A stretch of 64,000 nucleotides of DNA from Mycolicibacterium parafortuitum. Its GTDB lineage: Bacteria; Actinomycetota; Actinomycetes; Mycobacteriales; Mycobacteriaceae. The notes beneath the pieces are model-generated. The model ran no database searches. It worked only from the letters and a program-made list of their open reading frames with translations, and was not told where the DNA came from. The DNA lies in assembly GCF_010725485.1 (NCBI RefSeq), contig NZ_AP022598.1, positions 3,472,001 to 3,536,000 on the forward strand, written 5' to 3'. Shown piece by piece: positions 54,979 to 64,000 of this stretch. Both the position numbers and the translations under genes were made by a program. Position 1 is the stretch's first letter; the number at the start of each line of letters is the position of its first letter.

Positions 54979-57900
54979 CGGCAGCCGAAACCCCGCCCGC
55001 CATCGCCGATGTGATGGCGCTGAGCCCGCTGCAGCAGGGCCTGTTCTCGCTGACCGCGATGACAGACGGCGACGACCCGTACGTGATCGGGATGAGCGCC
55101 GACATCACCGGGGCGCTGGACGTGGCGCTGCTGCGCGAGTGTGCCGCGGCGATGCTGGTGCGGCATCCGAATCTGCGGGCCGCCTTCTTCCAGGGCAACC
55201 TGAGCCGTCCGGTGCAGGTGATCCCGCAGAAGGCCGAGTTGCAGTGGCAGCAGGTGATGGCGGAACCGGGCGAGGTCGACGCCGTCGAGCGCGCCGAGCG
55301 GGCCCGCCGATTCAACCTGGAACGCGGCCCCGCGATCCGCTTCCTGCTGATCGAATCGGGCGCTGCGCGTTGGCGATTCGTGGTGACCGCCCATCACATC
55401 GTGATCGACGGATGGTCGCTGTCTCTGCTGGTCTCGGAACTGCTCGCGCTCTACCGCGCCGGCGGGGACACCGCGGCGCTGCCCCCGCCGCCGCGCCCGT
55501 ACCGGGACTACATCGGCTGGCTGGCCGCCCGCGACGAGGGCGCCGCCCACGCCGCGTGGTCGCAACACCTGGCCGGACTGGACGGCCCGACCCTGCTGGC
55601 CCCCGCCCTCGGTGCCACGTCGCTGCCGGACGGGTTGCCGGTGATCACCGAGGTGAGGGCCGACACGCAGACCACCACGGCGCTGGTCGAGGCGGCCCGC
55701 TCGCGCGGGGTCACCGTCAGCACCCTGGTACAGATGGCCTGGGCCGTCATCCTGTCGTCGTTCACCGACCGGGCTGACGTCGTCTTCGGTGTCACGGTGT
55801 CCGGCAGGCCGGACGAGCTGGCCGGTGTCGAGTCGATGATCGGATTGTTCGTCAACACGGTGCCGCTGCGGGTGCGGCTGGATCCCCACGCCCCGGCCGG
55901 GGCGCAATGTGTAGCGCTGCAACGGGTGTTCGCCGCGCTGCGCGACCACAGCCATCTCGGCCACTCCGAGCTGAGAACCCTCGGCGGAGTCGGCGAACTG
56001 TTCGACACGCTGCTGGTCTACGAGAACTTCCCGATCGGCGCAGTCGCCGGCGCGCCGTCGCTGGAGGCCCGAGACGCCACCTTCACCCCGGTCGCGCTGC
56101 AGAGCCTCGCACACTTTCCGGTCACCCTCGCCGCACACCTGACCGACGGCCGTCTCACGGTGCTCGTCGAGGCCAAGGAGGGTGCACTGGGCGCCGTCGC
56201 GCCGCGCGCGGTCGGGGAGCGGCTGCTCGCGACCGTGCAACACCTCGTCGACGGCTGGGACCGGCCGCTGCGCGCGGTCAGCATGCTCCCCGCCGACACA
56301 CCGCCCGCTGCGGCACCCGCCGCGGCCGCCACCGCCGACTCGGTGCACGGCGCGCTCGCCGAGATCGCCGCAGCCCGAATGGGTTCGGTCGCACTGAGCT
56401 GGGATGACGGTGTGCTCACCTTCCGTCAGCTCGAAGAGGCCGCCGACCGGGTGGCCGCGGCGCTGCTGTTGCAGGGCGCCGGTCCGGAGACCCCGGTGGC
56501 GATCCGGTTGCGGCGCGGACCCGAGTACGTCATCGCGATGTTCGGGGTGCTCAAAGCGGGCGCCATGATCGTGCCGCTGGACCCGTCGATGCCCGCCGAG
56601 CGCATCGACGCGATCCTGCGCCAGTGCACGGCCGCCCACGTGATCGACGAGACCTGGATGGCGGGCGCCACCGCCGACCCGCCGCCCGGGTACCGGCCGA
56701 GCCGCACCCGCCCCGGCCAGGGCGCCTACGTGGTGTTCACCTCGGGCACCACCGGAGAACCCAAGGGCGTCATCGGAACTCACGAGGCGCTGCTGGCCTA
56801 CGCCCGGGACCACATCGATGCGGTGCTGCGCCCCGCGGCCGCCCGTATCGGGCGACCCCTGCGCATCGCGCACGCGTGGTCGTTCACGTTCGACGCCGCC
56901 TGGCAGCCGCTGGCCGCGCTGCTCGACGGGCACAGCGTGCACATCATCGACGACGCGACCCAGCGCGACGCGGAAGCGCTCGTCGAGGCGATAGCCCGCT
57001 TCGGTATCGACATGATCGACACCACCCCGTCGATGTTCGGGCAGCTTCGCGAAGTCGGGCTGCTGTCCACCGTCCCGCTGGCGGTGCTGGCGCTCGGCGG
57101 CGAGGCCATCGATCCCGGTGTGTGGCAGCAGATCCGCGACGAGTGCGACCGCACCGGGATGACCGCGCACAACTGCTACGGACCCACCGAGACGACGGTC
57201 GAGGCGGTGGTCGCCGCCATCGCCGAGCACGATCGCCCGACGATCGGCGCGCCCACCGCGTCGACGCGCGCCTACGTGCTCGACTCCTGGCTGCGCCCGG
57301 TGCCCAGCGGCGCGGTCGGGGAGCTGTACCTGGCGGGCGGGCAGCTGACCCGCGGATACCTCGGCAGAGCCGCCGAGACCGCGGTGAGGTTCGTGCCCGA
57401 CCCGTTCGTCGCGGGCACCAGGATGTACCGCACCGGCGACGTCGTGCGCCGGTGCGATGACGGCACGCTGTCGTTTCTCGGCCGCTCCGACACCCAGGTC
57501 AAGATTCGCGGGTTCCGCGTCGAGCCCGGCGAGGTCGCCGTGGCGCTCATCGCCCACCCGTCGGTGATGCAGGCGTACGTGATGGTCCGTCCCCACGTCA
57601 GCGGCTCCCGGCTGGTCGCGTACGTGACCGGCAACCCACCCGTGGCCGAACTGCGCGCGTTGCTGGCCGAGCGGTTGCCCCGGTACCTGATCCCGAACCG
57701 GATCGTGCCGGTGGATCGGCTGCCGCTGACCTCCCACGGCAAGATCGACGAGCGCGCGCTGGCCGCGCTGGAACCCTCCGCCGACAGCGGATCCGTGGCA
57801 CCACAGACGCCGACGGAGACGGAGCTGGCCGGGCTGCTGGCTGAAGTACTCGGCGTCGACGAGGTCGACGTCACCGCCGACTTCCTGGAGCTGGGGCTGG

Positions 57901-59330
57901 ACAGCATCGTCGCACTGTCGGTGGTGCAGGCCGCCCGGCGGCGCGGCGTCGCGATGCGCGCCCGGCTGATGTTGGAATGCGCCACGATCCGCGAGCTTGC
58001 CGCCGCGATCGACGACGATCTCGTCGGCCCGCGGCCCGAACACCACGACGGCGACGGGCCGATCCCGCTGCTGCCGAACGCACATTGGCTCTACGAATAC
58101 GGCGACCCGCGCCGGCTGGCCTCCACGGAGGCGCTGCGCCTGCCCGACGGGATCACCCGGGATCACCTCGAGCAGCTGCTGCGCGGCGTCGTGGAGGCGC
58201 ACCCCGTGCTGCGCACCCGGCTGGACCGCGCCGCGATGACCCTGGTCGAGCATCCCCTGCCGGACCTGCTGACCGAGGTCCGTGTCGACGGTGAGCTGTC
58301 CACAGCGGTCGGGGAGTACGCCCGCAAAGCGGTGGAAAGCCTTGACCCGCAACGTGGTCCGTTGTTCGACGCCGGCTGGTTACGGACCGGGGACGCCAGT
58401 GTGCTGGTGCTGACCGCGCACGTGCTCGCGATGGATCCGGTGTCGTGGCAGATCGTGGTCGGCGAACTCGACGCCGGCTGGCACGCGCTGCGCTCCGGGC
58501 GTGCCCCGACCGCGACCGTGGAGCACACCAGCTTCCGGCGGTGGTCACACGCGTTGCGGCAGAGGGCGGAAACGCTCGGCGATGTCGACTTCTGGGCATC
58601 GCAGCTCGACGGCGACGACCCCGCCCTCGGTACGCGGCGCGTGCAGCCGCAGACCGACAGCGCCGGAGCCCTCGCGGTCACCGTCGCGGTCAGCGACGCG
58701 CAGCTCACCGCCCGTCTGCTCGCCGCGGATCGGCCGGTGGCCGATCAGCTCGTCGCCGCGGCGGCCCGGACTGTCACCCGCTGGCGGCGACGCCGTGACC
58801 AGCCGACTCCGCCGCCCCTGCTGGCGCTGGAAACCCACGGGCGCATCGACATCGACATCGACATCGACGGCACCGGCACGGACACCTCCGAGACCGTCGG
58901 GCTGCTGTCGGCGATCTACCCGCTGCGCATCGACGACGACGACCCGAAGGCGGTGTCGGCGAAGCTCGCACAGGTGCCGTCGGGCGGCATCGACTACGGG
59001 CTGCTGCGCTACCTGCGTCCCGACGCCGCCGCGCGGTTGACGCGCCACCCCGAGCCCCAGCTGCTGCTGAACTACCTCGGCCGCACCGATCTGCGGCCTG
59101 CCGGCGGCGCGGTGCAGGCCGACAAGCTGCTGCTGGCGGGGCTGTCCACCGTGCCCGAACCGCACCTGGCGGTGCGCCACGAGCTGACGATCGTCGCGGC
59201 CGTCGTCGCCCACGGCGATGCGCCGGTGCTGGTCACCCAGTGGCGCGCGCTACCCGACATTCTGACCGGACCCGATATCGAGGAGCTGCAATCGATATGG
59301 CAGGAAGCTCTGAGCGAGGTGACACGGTGA
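54975..59330 (+). CDS. mbtF: Mycobactin NRPS MbtF (C-A-PCP-terminal C/E-like)
   Basis: 1451 residues, start GTG 54975 (GTGA overlap). C (about 10-430, H140-H141 in HHIVIDGWS, canonical), A (about 465-935, [20 protein letters not shown]), PCP (Ser977 in LGLDSIVAL). A terminal condensation/epimerisation-like domain (about 1020-1451) has the core motif degraded to AHVLAMDP at 1148-1155, with Val in place of the second His. It adds the second hydroxylysine, which ends as the cyclic caprolactam; the terminal domain may carry out or assist that cyclising release. Confidence 0.94.
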   Translation: MTAAETPPAIADVMALSPLQQGLFSLTAMTDGDDPYVIGMSADITGALDVALLRECAAAMLVRHPNLRAAFFQGNLSRPVQVIPQKAELQWQQVMAEPGEVDAVERAERARRFNLERGPAIRFLLIESGAARWRFVVTAHHIVIDGWSLSLLVSELLALYRAGGDTAALPPPPRPYRDYIGWLAARDEGAAHAAWSQHLAGLDGPTLLAPALGATSLPDGLPVITEVRADTQTTTALVEAARSRGVTVSTLVQMAWAVILSSFTDRADVVFGVTVSGRPDELAGVESMIGLFVNTVPLRVRLDPHAPAGAQCVALQRVFAALRDHSHLGHSELRTLGGVGELFDTLLVYENFPIGAVAGAPSLEARDATFTPVALQSLAHFPVTLAAHLTDGRLTVLVEAKEGALGAVAPRAVGERLLATVQHLVDGWDRPLRAVSMLPADTPPAAAPAAAATADSVHGALAEIAAARMGSVALSWDDGVLTFRQLEEAADRVAAALLLQGAGPETPVAIRLRRGPEYVIAMFGVLKAGAMIVPLDPSMPAERIDAILRQCTAAHVIDETWMAGATADPPPGYRPSRTRPGQGAYVVFTSGTTGEPKGVIGTHEALLAYARDHIDAVLRPAAARIGRPLRIAHAWSFTFDAAWQPLAALLDGHSVHIIDDATQRDAEALVEAIARFGIDMIDTTPSMFGQLREVGLLSTVPLAVLALGGEAIDPGVWQQIRDECDRTGMTAHNCYGPTETTVEAVVAAIAEHDRPTIGAPTASTRAYVLDSWLRPVPSGAVGELYLAGGQLTRGYLGRAAETAVRFVPDPFVAGTRMYRTGDVVRRCDDGTLSFLGRSDTQVKIRGFRVEPGEVAVALIAHPSVMQAYVMVRPHVSGSRLVAYVTGNPPVAELRALLAERLPRYLIPNRIVPVDRLPLTSHGKIDERALAALEPSADSGSVAPQTPTETELAGLLAEVLGVDEVDVTADFLELGLDSIVALSVVQAARRRGVAMRARLMLECATIRELAAAIDDDLVGPRPEHHDGDGPIPLLPNAHWLYEYGDPRRLASTEALRLPDGITRDHLEQLLRGVVEAHPVLRTRLDRAAMTLVEHPLPDLLTEVRVDGELSTAVGEYARKAVESLDPQRGPLFDAGWLRTGDASVLVLTAHVLAMDPVSWQIVVGELDAGWHALRSGRAPTATVEHTSFRRWSHALRQRAETLGDVDFWASQLDGDDPALGTRRVQPQTDSAGALAVTVAVSDAQLTARLLAADRPVADQLVAAAARTVTRWRRRRDQPTPPPLLALETHGRIDIDIDIDGTGTDTSETVGLLSAIYPLRIDDDDPKAVSAKLAQVPSGGIDYGLLRYLRPDAAARLTRHPEPQLLLNYLGRTDLRPAGGAVQADKLLLAGLSTVPEPHLAVRHELTIVAAVVAHGDAPVLVTQWRALPDILTGPDIEELQSIWQEALSEVTR
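58845..58868 (+). repeat. Four tandem ATCGAC hexamers inside mbtF
   Basis: Four perfect 6-bp units encode alternating Ile-Asp in the terminal domain of MbtF, followed by a GTGTD segment. In-frame hexamer changes would be tolerated, so this site may vary in copy number between strains. Confidence 0.7.
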
Positions 59331-60634
59331 GCCCGAGGCTTGCGGTCATCGGGGCGGGTGCCAAAGGCGTGGCCGTGGCGGCCAAGGCCGCGGTGCTGCG
59401 CGACATGGGTGTCGACGCCCCCGAGGTGGTCGTGGTGGAACGCGCCGAGGTGGCGGCCAACTGGGCCGCGGTCGGCGGCTGGACCGACGGACAGCAACGG
59501 CTGGGCACCAGTCCCGAGAAGGACATCGGTTTCCCGTACCGGTCCTCACTGGTGCGTCGCCGCAACGCCGAACTCGACGAGCGGATGACCCGGCTGAGCT
59601 GGCAGTCGTACCTGATCTCGACCGGCCAGTTCGCCGACTGGGTGGACCGTGGCCGGCCCGCGCCGACCCATCTGCGCTGGAGTCAGTACCTGCGCTGGGT
59701 CGCCGACTCCGTCGGCATATCCGTGGTGACCGGTGAGGTGCAACGGATTTCGGTCGACGGTGACCGCTGGGCGGTGCATACCGACGAGACCGTGCTGACC
59801 GCCGACGGGGTGATGGTCACCGGGCCGGGCCAGGCCGAACGCTCGATCCTGCCCGGCCATCCCCGGGTGCTGTCCATCGCCCAGTTCTGGCACCGGGCCG
59901 CCGAGCACGAACGCATCTCCGCCGAGCGGGTCGCGGTGATCGGCGGCGGCGAGACCGCCGCATCGATGCTCAACGAGCTGTTCCGGCACCGGGTTTCGAC
60001 GATCACGGTGATCTCGCCGTCGGTGACCCTGTTCACCCGCGGCGAGAGCTTCTTCGAGAACACGTTGTTCTCCGATCCGACCGGATGGACCGGGCTGACC
60101 CTGGAGGAACGGCGGGATGCGATGGCCCGCACCGATCGCGGGGTGTTCTCGGCGCGGGTACAAGACGCGCTGCTCGCCGACGACCGGATCCGGCACCTGC
60201 GTGGCAGGGTCGCGCACGCGGTGCCCCGCGACGGTCGCATCCGGCTGACGCTGAACACCGATCGCGGCGGCGAGCGGCTGGAGACCGTGCACGGCTTCGA
60301 CCTGGTGATCGACGGTTCCGGCGCCGATGCGTTGTGGTTCCTGCCGCTGCTGGGTCAGGACGCGCTCGACCTGATCGAACTCGGCCTGGGCGGCCCGCTG
60401 ACCGGAGAGGCACTTGAGGAGTCGATCGGCCATGACCTCGCCGTCACCGGGGTCGCCCCGAAGCTGTTCCTTCCCGGCCTCTCCGGGCTCAACCAGGGTC
60501 CGGGGTTCCCGAACCTGTCCTGTCTCGGCCTGTTGTCCGACCGCGTGCTGGGTGCCGACTTCGGCGCAGGTCATCCCGCAGTCGACCACCCCAAAGCGAT
60601 GAGGAGAAACGTTGAGCGCCAACCCCTTCGATGA
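59327..60634 (+). CDS. mbtG: Lysine N6-monooxygenase MbtG
   Basis: 435 residues, start GTG 59327 (GTGA overlap). The FAD-binding motif is [16 protein letters not shown] at residue about 7, the NADPH-binding motif is [13 protein letters not shown] near 205, and the family C-terminal [22 protein letters not shown] is present. It hydroxylates the epsilon-amine of lysine residues to make the hydroxamate iron ligands. It ends 23 bp inside mbtH. Confidence 0.95.
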   Translation: MSPRLAVIGAGAKGVAVAAKAAVLRDMGVDAPEVVVVERAEVAANWAAVGGWTDGQQRLGTSPEKDIGFPYRSSLVRRRNAELDERMTRLSWQSYLISTGQFADWVDRGRPAPTHLRWSQYLRWVADSVGISVVTGEVQRISVDGDRWAVHTDETVLTADGVMVTGPGQAERSILPGHPRVLSIAQFWHRAAEHERISAERVAVIGGGETAASMLNELFRHRVSTITVISPSVTLFTRGESFFENTLFSDPTGWTGLTLEERRDAMARTDRGVFSARVQDALLADDRIRHLRGRVAHAVPRDGRIRLTLNTDRGGERLETVHGFDLVIDGSGADALWFLPLLGQDALDLIELGLGGPLTGEALEESIGHDLAVTGVAPKLFLPGLSGLNQGPGFPNLSCLGLLSDRVLGADFGAGHPAVDHPKAMRRNVERQPLR

Positions 60635-60827
60635 CGACGCCGGCCGGTTCTACGTGCTGGCCAACGACGAAGACCAGCACAGCCTGTGGCCGGTCTTCGC
60701 CGATGTGCCCGCCGGCTGGCGGGTGGTGTTCGGGGAGGCCTCCCGCGAGGACTGCCTGAGCTACGTCGAACAGAACTGGATCGATCTGCGCCCACGCAGC
60801 CTGCGGGAGGCCATGCTCGCCGACTGA
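60612..60827 (+). CDS. mbtH: MbtH-like NRPS activator
   Basis: 71 residues, the founding MbtH family. Conserved Trp and core residues are visible in [38 protein letters not shown] and RSLREAM. It binds adenylation domains (MbtB, MbtE, MbtF) and makes them soluble and active. The start is TTG 60612 with GAGGAG 5 nt upstream, inside the 3' end of mbtG. Last gene of the mbtB-H operon. Confidence 0.96.
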   Translation: MSANPFDDDAGRFYVLANDEDQHSLWPVFADVPAGWRVVFGEASREDCLSYVEQNWIDLRPRSLREAMLAD

Positions 60828-60839
60828 CGAGCAGCCCCG

Positions 60840-62243
60840 TTACTCGTCGCCGGCGCTGGGCTTGCTGCTGGTCCGGCTGGTCGACTCACCGGCGTCGGAA
60901 TCGGAGTCGTCGCCGCCGGCGCTGTCGTCGGTGGAGTCGTCGTCGGAGGACTCGTCAGACTCCTCCGCGGCGTCGGACTCCTCGACCTCGTCGCTTATCT
61001 CGACTTCGTCGACTTCGTCGCTTACCTCGACTTCGTCGACCTCCTCGACTTCGTCGACATCGGCGGGCTCCTCGGCCGGCAGTTCGTCGATCTCGTCGAC
61101 GACCGCTGGGGCGCCGCCGTCGCCCTCGGGGGCCGTACCGGTTTCGCTCGACACCAGATCGAGAGTGACTGTGTCGGAACCCTCGCCCACCGACGCATCG
61201 GAGACCCCGGCGAATGCCGCGGTGGCCGCCGGTGCCGGCTTCTCCATGTTCAGGGCCCGCACGATCTGCTGCGGGATCTGGACGAAGAAGAAGTCGAACG
61301 TCCCGGTCGGGGACAGCAGGCCGGGGAAGCTCTGCCCGGGTCCGGGCGGGTACGGGCTGTCGGGGTCGGTCACGAAATCGGGCACATAGCCGTTCAGGAA
61401 CGCGTTGACGATCTTGGCCGGGGCGTTGATGACCTCGCTGGCCAGCGTCACCAGATCACCCGAGAAGAGGGCCGCGCGGGCCTTGTCGAGGATCTCGACG
61501 GTCTGGAAGATCGCGGTGACCGCCGGCGCGAGCAGCGCCCGGCCGAAGTTGCCGATCATCCCGCGTGACAGCAGGCCGGGCCCGTAGCCGGGTCCGTTGG
61601 TGCCCTCGTCCATCCAGGAGGTGCCGAGGATGCGGGCCAGCGGATCGAGCCCGATCGACTCCAGGAAGTCGCCCGGGATGCGCAGCGCGTCGAGCAGTGC
61701 GCCGCGGCCGTCGCTCAGTCCGTCGGTGAGGAACCAGTAGTTCAGTTCGCCGAACGCCAACAGGAACTCGCCGCGCAGCAGGTGGCCGAGCGAGGTCTGC
61801 AGCACCGCGGGCAGCTTCGACAGCGCATCGCCCGATGCTCCACTCGAGGCGGCGAGCGCCGCCTTGATGCGGTCGCCGTAGGTGGAGGGGAACGCCAGCG
61901 CCTCGCGCAGGATGGCAACGGGGTTGCCGATGGTCCCGACCAGGGACTGCAGGAATTCCGCGCGGATCGCCGGGTCGCCCAGGGTGTCGCCCAGCGCGGT
62001 GTGCTGCGCGATGATGTTGGTTCCCAGGCCACCGGTGGTGGTCAGCGTGTTCGAGATCGTCGTCGCCCACAGCGTCAACGGGTTCTGGAACGCCGAGAGC
62101 TCCGTCGAGGCCGAGAACTCGGGCAGCGCAGGGACGGTCGGTGTCACGGTCACCGGGGCGACGGCCATCGCGCTCGCGGTGACCACCGCGGCGCCGGCGA
62201 GCGCGAACCTGTTGACGCCACCCGCACGAAAATCGGCTTTCAC
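60840..62243 (-). CDS. Iron-box-controlled exported protein with highly acidic C-terminal tail
   Basis: 467 residues. I do not recognise a named family. GTG 62243 follows AGGAG. A basic start (KADFRAGGVNRF) and a hydrophobic Ala/Val stretch to about residue 33 form a Sec signal peptide. Residues about 40-345 are a mycobacterial-looking domain rich in short hydrophobic helices (NPLTLWATTISNTL, GRALLAPAVTAIFQTVEILDKA, FDFFFVQIPQQIVRALN). Residues about 365-467 are almost only Asp, Glu, Ser, Val and Pro. Two strong IdeR boxes lie 46-89 nt upstream. An exported, iron-regulated, acidic protein next to mbtH may bind metal or assist siderophore export or uptake. Confidence 0.8.
   Translation of the reverse strand: MKADFRAGGVNRFALAGAAVVTASAMAVAPVTVTPTVPALPEFSASTELSAFQNPLTLWATTISNTLTTTGGLGTNIIAQHTALGDTLGDPAIRAEFLQSLVGTIGNPVAILREALAFPSTYGDRIKAALAASSGASGDALSKLPAVLQTSLGHLLRGEFLLAFGELNYWFLTDGLSDGRGALLDALRIPGDFLESIGLDPLARILGTSWMDEGTNGPGYGPGLLSRGMIGNFGRALLAPAVTAIFQTVEILDKARAALFSGDLVTLASEVINAPAKIVNAFLNGYVPDFVTDPDSPYPPGPGQSFPGLLSPTGTFDFFFVQIPQQIVRALNMEKPAPAATAAFAGVSDASVGEGSDTVTLDLVSSETGTAPEGDGGAPAVVDEIDELPAEEPADVDEVEEVDEVEVSDEVDEVEISDEVEESDAAEESDESSDDDSTDDSAGGDDSDSDAGESTSRTSSKPSAGDE
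60988..61041 (-). repeat. 27-bp tandem repeat in the acidic tail
   Basis: Two adjacent copies, 60988-61014 and 61015-61041, differ at only two bases. They encode repeated nine-residue EV(E)-(V/I)-SDEV-type units. Surrounding sequence is made of shorter related fragments, so the tail grew by local duplication. Confidence 0.75.
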
Positions 62244-62288
62244 AGGGACTCCTATTCGTTAGCTGTGTCTTTCCTGTGAATGCAGACC

Positions 62289-62307
62289 TTAGCTGAGGGT
62301 TACCTAA
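62289..62307 (-). promoter_or_regulatory. IdeR iron box A upstream of the exported acidic protein
   Basis: Plus-strand reading TTAGCTGAGGGTTACCTAA matches the palindromic IdeR consensus at 15 of 19 positions by my count. It lies 46 nt upstream of the GTG start at 62243. Confidence 0.78.
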
Positions 62308-62313
62308 AACGCA

Positions 62314-62332
62314 GCAGGTTTGGCTTACCTAA
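62314..62332 (-). promoter_or_regulatory. IdeR iron box B upstream of the exported acidic protein
   Basis: GCAGGTTTGGCTTACCTAA matches the consensus at 15 of 19 positions by my count. Together with box A it forms a tandem site. The other direction faces only the 3' end of the small gene at 62430, so the exported protein is the sole target. Confidence 0.78.
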
Positions 62333-62429
62333 ATATTTATGACCTGCAACAGCCCGGCGGGCCGGCGTGGCGCCGAGGCATCCCGAAGGGTTTTGAGGAG
62401 TAGCCGAAACGGCAAGCGGTGGCGTCGGC

Positions 62430-62744
62430 TCAGCTGGGCTGCGGTAGCGGGGCGTCCATGTCGAACACCCGCGCGTGCAGCACCGTGCGGTTGCGCAGTG
62501 CGGCCCGAACGGCGCGGTGCAACCCGTCTTCGAGGTAGACGTTCCCGCGCCACTTGACCGCGTGCGGGAACAGGTCGCCGTAGAAGGTCGAATCTTCGGA
62601 CAGCAACCGGTCCAGCGCGAGAACCGTTGTCGTCATGACCAATTCGTCGAGCCGGATCTGGCGGGGCGGGATCTGGGCCCATTGCCGGTGGGACAATCCG
62701 TGGTCCGGATAGGGCCTGCCGTCGCGCACCCCTTTGAAGATCAT
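62430..62744 (-). CDS. Rv2375-like conserved small protein
   Basis: 104 residues from ATG 62744. Soluble, mixed alpha/beta composition: IFKGVRDGRPYPDHGL, IRLDELVMTTTVLALDRLLSEDSTFYGDLFPHAVKWRGNVYLEDGLHRAVRAAL. The ordering of IPPRQIRLDEL and an YLEDGLHRA segment faintly recalls ParB-like nuclease-fold proteins, but that is weak. Its position between the mbt cluster and divergent hrcA, and its length, match Rv2375. Function unknown. Confidence 0.8.
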   Translation of the reverse strand: MIFKGVRDGRPYPDHGLSHRQWAQIPPRQIRLDELVMTTTVLALDRLLSEDSTFYGDLFPHAVKWRGNVYLEDGLHRAVRAALRNRTVLHARVFDMDAPLPQPS

Positions 62745-62845
62745 CGAACGCGCCTTCGCTGTCCTCGGTCCCCGCACTGACTCTGACTTTTGCTCGCCAG
62801 GGTATCCCGCCCGCGCCGACAGCGCCCCGCGTCCGCGCGTGCCCG

Positions 62846-62851
62846 TAAAAT
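62846..62851 (+). promoter_or_regulatory. Candidate -10 for hrcA-dnaJ2
   Basis: TAAAAT lies about 41 nt before the hrcA start, and the surrounding intergenic DNA is otherwise GC-rich. No convincing -35 is visible, as is common in mycobacteria. Confidence 0.5.
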
Positions 62852-62891
62852 GGGAGCGCCAGGTCCGCTTGACGTCAGGGTGAGGTGAGCA

Positions 62892-63923
62892 ATGGGCAGT
62901 GCCGACGACCGTCGCTTCGAAGTGCTGCGCGCGATCGTCGCCGATTTCGTCGAGACCAAAGAACCGATCGGATCCAAGACCCTGGTGGATCGCCACAATC
63001 TCGGCGTCTCCAGTGCGACGGTGCGCAACGACATGGCGGTGCTGGAGGCGGAGGGCTACATCACCCAGCCGCACACCAGCTCAGGCCGCGTACCGACCGA
63101 GAAGGGCTATCGCGAGTTCGTCGACCGGCTCGACGTCGTCAAGCCGATGTCCAGTGCCGAGCGGCGGGCCATCCTGAGCTTTCTGGAATCCGGTGTCGAC
63201 CTTGACGACGTACTGCGCAGGGCGGTGCGGCTGCTGGCCCAACTGACCCGCCAGGTCGCGATCGTCCAGTACCCGATGCTGTCGTCGTCGACGGTGCGTC
63301 GCCTCGAAGTCGTCGGGCTGACACCGGCGCGGCTGCTCCTGGTGGTGATCACCGACTCCGGTCGCGTGGATCAGCGCATCGTCGAACTCGGCGACGCGAT
63401 CACCGAGGATGAGCTGAGTCAGCTGCGCGATCTGCTGGGTCAGGCGCTGGAGGGCAAGCCGTTGGCCACCGCGTCGGTGGCGGTGTCCGAGCTGGCCACC
63501 CATCTCAACGGCCAGGGCACGCTGGCCGACGCCGTGGGCCGATCGGCCACGGTGTTGGTCGAGACGCTGGTCGAGCACCGCGAGGAGCGGCTGCTGCTGG
63601 GCGGGACCGCGAACCTGACGCGTAACACCGCCGATTTCGGCGGTTCTCTGCGGTCGGTGCTCGAGGCACTCGAGGAACAGGTCGTGGTCCTGCGGCTGCT
63701 CGCCCAGCAACAGGAGGCAGGCAAGGTGACGGTGCGCATCGGTCACGAAACCGAGGCCGAGGAGATGGCGAACACCTCGGTGGTCAGCACGGCGTACGGC
63801 AGTTCCGGCAAGGTGTTCGGCGGCATGGGTGTGTTGGGTCCCACACGGATGGACTATCCGGGAACCATCAGCAACGTCGCCGCGGTTGCTCTCTATATTG
63901 GCGAAGTCTTAGGTAACCGCTGA
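62892..63923 (+). CDS. hrcA: Heat-inducible transcription repressor HrcA
   Basis: 343 residues. The N-terminal winged helix (about 1-75) has [25 protein letters not shown] and [16 protein letters not shown]; the central GAF-like and dimerisation domains follow, ending [21 protein letters not shown]. It represses chaperonin genes by binding CIRCE operators with GroEL as co-factor. No CIRCE inverted repeat is visible in its own upstream region. Shine-Dalgarno GTGAGGTGAG precedes ATG 62892. dnaJ2 follows after 54 nt. Confidence 0.96.
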   Translation: MGSADDRRFEVLRAIVADFVETKEPIGSKTLVDRHNLGVSSATVRNDMAVLEAEGYITQPHTSSGRVPTEKGYREFVDRLDVVKPMSSAERRAILSFLESGVDLDDVLRRAVRLLAQLTRQVAIVQYPMLSSSTVRRLEVVGLTPARLLLVVITDSGRVDQRIVELGDAITEDELSQLRDLLGQALEGKPLATASVAVSELATHLNGQGTLADAVGRSATVLVETLVEHREERLLLGGTANLTRNTADFGGSLRSVLEALEEQVVVLRLLAQQQEAGKVTVRIGHETEAEEMANTSVVSTAYGSSGKVFGGMGVLGPTRMDYPGTISNVAAVALYIGEVLGNR

Positions 63924-63977
63924 CCTGCGGACCCTCGTCGGGGGTCTGTCGGGTCGGTCGGGTGGGAAAGGTTGAGC

Positions 63978-64000
63978 GTGGCACGCGACTATTACGGGCT
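63978..64000 (+). CDS. dnaJ2: DnaJ2 chaperone, first codons only
   Basis: GTG 63978 followed by codons for ARDYYG, the DnaJ J-domain start, with GAAAGG about 8 nt before. It runs off the window end. Gene order hrcA-dnaJ2 as in Rv2374c-Rv2373c. Confidence 0.8.

Noticed and set aside
54723..58352. 1209-codon minus-strand open frame opposite mbtE/mbtF
   Set aside because: Composition typical of antisense GC-rich frames, no start signal, no recognisable family, and both NRPS genes on the other strand are intact.
62745..62891. CIRCE operator upstream of hrcA
   Set aside because: No TTAGCACTC-N9-GAGTGCTAA-like inverted repeat is present in the intergenic region.
63905..63925. TTAGGTAACC at the end of hrcA as a further IdeR box
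   Set aside because: Only the left half matches the consensus; the right half fails, it lies inside the coding end, and the next gene is the heat-shock gene dnaJ2.

Overview
The window is GC-rich, coding-dense DNA from a rapidly-growing-type mycobacterium (Mycolicibacterium-like). The evidence is the gene order trehalase – small membrane proteins – subI-cysT-cysW-cysA – che1/cysH/sirA – hemW – mbt genes – hrcA – dnaJ2, which parallels M. tuberculosis Rv2402 to Rv2373c. Supporting signs are leaderless GTG/ATG starts, many 4-bp stop/start overlaps (GTGA or ATGA) and IdeR-type iron boxes. This placement rests on recalled gene order and motifs; no database search was run.

1-16.5 kb looks like an organosulfur and nutrient scavenging island. 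The plus strand carries a 5'-truncated NtaA/DszA-type flavin monooxygenase, an APC permease, two DszC/SfnB-like acyl-CoA-dehydrogenase-fold monooxygenases and a tandem GNAT protein. A strong hairpin terminator separates these from a minus-strand run: MetN-MetI-MetQ-like importer, SsuD-like monooxygenase, Eis-family acetyltransferase, and a complete oligopeptide-type ABC importer with a fused double ATPase.

16.6-31.5 kb holds an ANTAR-domain protein, a GH15 trehalase, two tiny membrane proteins, the sulfate importer (subI-cysT-cysW and two tandem cysA copies), two DUF21/CBS membrane proteins, the che1-cysH-sirA sulfate-reduction operon and divergent hemW. Both subI and sirA are preceded by short upstream ORFs that end in clustered Cys codons just before the stop. 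This matches the cysteine-responsive attenuators described in mycobacteria. Imported sulfate would be activated elsewhere, reduced to sulfite by CysH and to sulfide by SirA, with Che1 plausibly inserting iron into SirA's siroheme.

31.5-62.7 kb is an iron-acquisition locus. A KS-AT-TH-KR-ACP iterative polyketide synthase of the 6-methylsalicylic-acid-synthase type has an iron box just upstream. It is followed by a frameshifted DUF222/HNH gene, mbtA, and divergently mbtB, a stand-alone thioesterase, and mbtC-D-E-F-G-H. No salicylate synthase (mbtI) is present in the window. The simplest reading is that this strain builds a mycobactin capped with 6-methylsalicylate instead of salicylate. Convergent to mbtH is an exported protein with a very acidic tail and two strong iron boxes in its promoter; it is a good candidate for a new iron-regulated envelope factor.

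62.7-64 kb contains an Rv2375-like small protein, hrcA and the first codons of dnaJ2.
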